A stretch of DNA of 64,000 nt from Linum tenue. Its lineage: Eukaryota; Streptophyta; Magnoliopsida; Malpighiales; Linaceae. This document shows, piece after piece, positions 61,247 to 64,000 of this stretch. A program made the position numbers and the translations under genes. The notes under the pieces were generated by a model that saw nothing but the letters and a program-made list of their open reading frames with translations, was not told the DNA's origin and ran no database searches. Where the stretch lies: contig CAMGYJ010000009.1 of NCBI GenBank assembly GCA_946122785.1, positions 26,199,633 through 26,263,632 of the forward strand, written 5' to 3'. Each line of letters opens with the position of its first letter. The stretch's first letter is position 1.

Positions 61247-61620
61247 TGCGGGTGGCAATTTATTATACAATCCACCAATCCAATCCATCTACTTAAATAT
61301 TCATTTAATCCAATTCATTTAAATTCAATCTATTTGATCGAATCCAATAAGAGTGATATATTCATGGCTTGGATTCATAGATTATTAGCAAATTATAATT
61401 TAGTACCTATATTTTTATATTTAGCAATTTGGTACCTAAGATTTATCTTTTTATATTATAAGTGTCATTGGAAAATTATATTTTGATAACTAATTTTTTT
61501 ATTTATGACATTCTAGTACCTAAAATTTTCAAAATTAACATATTAGTCCAAAACTTGAATGTTATTTGAATACATGAACTAATTTATGGTTCATGAATCG
61601 AATCCATTTGCCACCTCTAA
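61247..61620. mobile_element. decayed relative of hAT-like element C
   Basis: The left end is gcgggtggcaattt and the right end ttgccacctcta. Inside are ccaccaatccaatcc and aatccatttgcc words and the same 'tagtacctaaa' repeats as in element C. No matching 8-bp flanks remain, which suggests age. Confidence 0.65.
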
Positions 61621-61739
61621 CTTCAATAGATAGAACACCCCTCCACCACTCCGACACACCTATAACTTAATACACATTTGAGAAACTCTCCTCAACCGAG
61701 TCGCAGCTTTTGACACAAAATGTAGGCTAAAGGAGTGTG

Positions 61740-62070
61740 ATAAGATTATGACACAAAATGCATAAAGACAAAAAAGCATAATGACCGAAAGCATACGGAG
61801 GGCGCAGCAAATGAGGTCATGCGCCTCGAACCTCTGAACGTCGTGTCAGGTGGTCGAGGTGCCCGGCAATGTGAAAGTGCAGTGCATTTAATGTAGGGAT
61901 AACGTGAGGCGGATTCGGGGGCAATGGTCGGCGGGGCTTCGGGTATAAATAAGAGAGTTGGTGAACCTCATCTACTCAGGTTGGAACTTCCCTTTCTAAA
62001 CTTTTATTTGAGCGTTGGAGTGCTAACGGACCACCCAGATCCGCTAGGCCTTGTGTGCAGGATGTTAGGT
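61740..62070 (+). mobile_element. probable solo or partial LTR
   Basis: A GC-richer block with a TATA box (tataaataag at 61944), then ttatttgagcgttggagtgc. That phrase (TTTGAGCGT.GGAGTG) is one I associate with the R/U5 part of plant Ty3-type LTRs. No second copy or TG...CA borders could be fixed. Confidence 0.4.
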
Positions 62071-62586
62071 GCTCCGTGCCCAAAGAAGAAGGAAAGAAGG
62101 CGCCACGCCGCAAAGGGAAGAGGAAGAAGGACAACCAGGCTTGGGAGGAAAGGAACTTGGCTCAAACACCATTTATATACAATTTCATAGCCATAACTTC
62201 TCGTTGATCCAAGGGATCAAGTTTCCACCTCGATGGAACAAAGGGCTTCCCAAAAGAAGACGTTTAATAAAATATCAGTGCAATCTCCTTGTTCATACAA
62301 CAAAGTTGCACAAAACAGGGGAAGATGTAGGTTACAGATCTTTATCTAGCCCTAGAAATCAATGCTCTTGTTACACTGTGAATAAGCACACTTTTTCATC
62401 TCTACCTGAAGACTTTGCATTAAACATTCGCTCTTCCAGCCAGCCGCTCCGTGCCCTAATTAGCAAGAACTATCTCATCGTGTCGATAAAACAATACACA
62501 GTGCACAAGGATTCAAAAAGCTCAAATTTGTTATTCGTGTCGGGTAGTAGAACATTAACAGTGGTTCAATTCGCATGTCTCCCTCC

Positions 62587-64000
62587 TCAGAACTTGAAGT
62601 CTTTCTTTTTCGATTTTCCTTCCTTGTCCTGCATTTTGCGCTTCCTTTTCTTTTCATTCTGCACCAACAGGAATTGAATTTCGCAGTCATTTCTCTGTCT
62701 AGTGCCAGCTAACGAGTTTCAAACAGCTCTACTAGGTGAAATGAGCGAATAATATGGAAACAAACCTCTGCAACCATGTCACTGAAGTCCTCTTTTTGAC
62801 TCCGCAATTTCTCCTCTTCCCTGGCTTCCTCGTACCTGAAAATCCAATCAACCCACCCTTGTAAACTAATGCATTAAACCCCAGTGACGAGGATCATACA
62901 GTATCGAAATCACAAAAAAGACATCTTACTTGGCAGATAGAACATTGTCCATGACTTCCAACTCTTCAGGCTGCAAACTAACCTCCACTCTATCAGTAGC
63001 CTTGTTTCCCCTAATCAGATCCACCTGTGAGAAAGAAAAAAAAGTTAACTGAAAACTTGAAGACCAATAATCTTAACGGCTGGTAAATTGATTAATTTTT
63101 AGCGATTTTTGAGTTTATAGATTTCAAAATAATGTGTTTTTTGGAAATAACACTGGAAACCATTGCTTGGTCTACTAATTTTTGTAAAAAATTGGGTACG
63201 TGGAATTTAAGTTGGCCCAGAATTAAATAGGGGCAGTATTTGAGTGCCATAATTTTTGAATAATTTCCTCTTGATGTTGAGGATAACATGGTAAAATGGA
63301 TAGATAGTGCAATCATTTTTTTTGGTGAGCAACACAATTAATTTAAAACAATTCATTGACTCGTGGATTTCGGGCACAATCCATCCGGTAATAAAATTCT
63401 CACCCTTTTAGCAGCGTTCTTATCCTGGGTAGTACCGCTAGGAATTGCATACCTGCAGCCATATCCAAATACGAGACTCAGAAATCACCAAGGACTATGC
63501 AGTTTTCAAATTAGGGTTACAGAGAGGAAACAAACAAAAGCATACGTATGAGTTGTGCCAAGTAACGTTCCAGCAGCAATACTCTCTTCCTTTTGTTCGA
63601 GAACCTGTCGACAAAGGAGCACATGAAACAGCCATGTTAGGATCATAAGTAACAAAAGCTCTGTTAACTATTGAGCTGGCTGGTGCCTGTCATTGGTGCC
63701 TTCAGTTAATCTAAAAGCCAACTCCACCTTCGAAATCAAATTTAAAATTAAAGTGCCACTCTACCTTTGAAATTCTACATTCAAATCCTACCCCTTTCTC
63801 CTCTATAAATTCGCAGAAGTCTGTAAGATCATTTTAGCCATTTCATGCAACTCACATATTTTACTAATTTCTACCATCAACCCTACAAGAATCAACAGGA
63901 GTACAAGAATACATGATCAATTCACATATGACATACCTCACTTATTCCAATAATGTTTCACACTTCTACTTGTACTATTCCTACTGTAGGAAACTTCAGT
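62587..64000 (-). CDS. SF3B2: SF3B2 (SF3b145), C-terminal exons, gene continues past window
   Basis: Minus-strand exons at 63546-63604, 63404-63452, 62930-63024, 62766-62835 and 62587-62658 (stop TGA at 62587-62589), with GT-AG borders and matching phases. They encode VLEQKEESIAAGTLLGTTHT, the tract AIPSGTTQDKNAAKRVDLIR, EVSLQPEELEVMDNVLSAKY, EEKLRSQKEDFSDMVAE and a lysine-rich end KKKDFKF. This is the C-terminus of splicing factor 3B subunit 2, part of the U2 snRNP SF3b complex that contacts pre-mRNA near the branch site. Upstream exons, including the DUF382 and PSP domains, lie beyond 64000; the sequence from 63605 on appears intronic. Downstream is the partial LTR at 61740-62070. Confidence 0.88.

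Overview
The window is nuclear DNA of a flowering plant, most likely a eudicot. Four spliced plant housekeeping or receptor genes and one partial gene sit in AT-rich DNA packed with L1-type LINEs, Ty3-type LTR elements, Mutator-like (MULE) elements and non-autonomous hAT-like elements. No bacterial, organellar or viral gene was recognised. Species cannot be told from the sequence.

Host genes. (1) A SAP30BP/HCNGP-like nuclear protein (minus, seven coding exons, 159-2796). (2) A leucine-rich-repeat receptor-like pseudokinase (minus, two exons, 21995-25028). (3) APC13, the 63-residue anaphase-promoting-complex subunit called BONSAI in Arabidopsis (minus, three exons, 30906-31665). (4) RUVBL1/RIN1, a AAA+ ATPase (plus, twelve exons, 56716-59985, 458 aa). 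(5) The 3' exons of splicing factor SF3B2/SF3b145 (minus, from 62587 past the right edge). The genes act in transcription and chromatin (1, 4), splicing (5), cell-cycle proteolysis (3) and membrane signalling (2). They do not form an operon or an obvious pathway.

Layout. 3.1-5.4 kb: a MULE holding a nested hAT-like element that carries a fasciclin-like gene fragment. 5.4-15.7 kb: gene-poor DNA with three hAT-like elements and possible Helitron ends. 15.75-20.59 kb: a nearly full-length L1 with 14-bp target-site duplications. 25.6-26.9 kb: a second MULE of the first one's family. 32.4-34.0 kb: a third, unrelated MULE with a MATE-transporter fragment. 34.0-42.1 kb: a plus-strand L1 relic split by hAT G, itself split by hAT F, which was entered by a very young gag-only LTR retrotransposon; hAT H splits the relic again. 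42.1-54.2 kb: a minus-strand L1 relic split by a short poly(A) retroelement and by a non-coding LTR retrotransposon whose 3' LTR holds about 5.3 kb of fold-back elements set in (TA)n runs. 54.5-56.5 kb: a terminal-inverted-repeat element with 222-bp tandem repeats.

Most unusual signals: a set of hAT-like elements with similar TAGGG-type ends and 8-bp duplications, each built from its own short word and that word's complement; the (TA)n-seeking fold-back cluster, with the empty site preserved in the sister LTR; and host-gene fragments (fasciclin-like, MATE, cytochrome b5 reductase) inside three different mobile elements. Exon limits were read by eye from splice signals, reading phase and remembered family sequences; no alignment was run.
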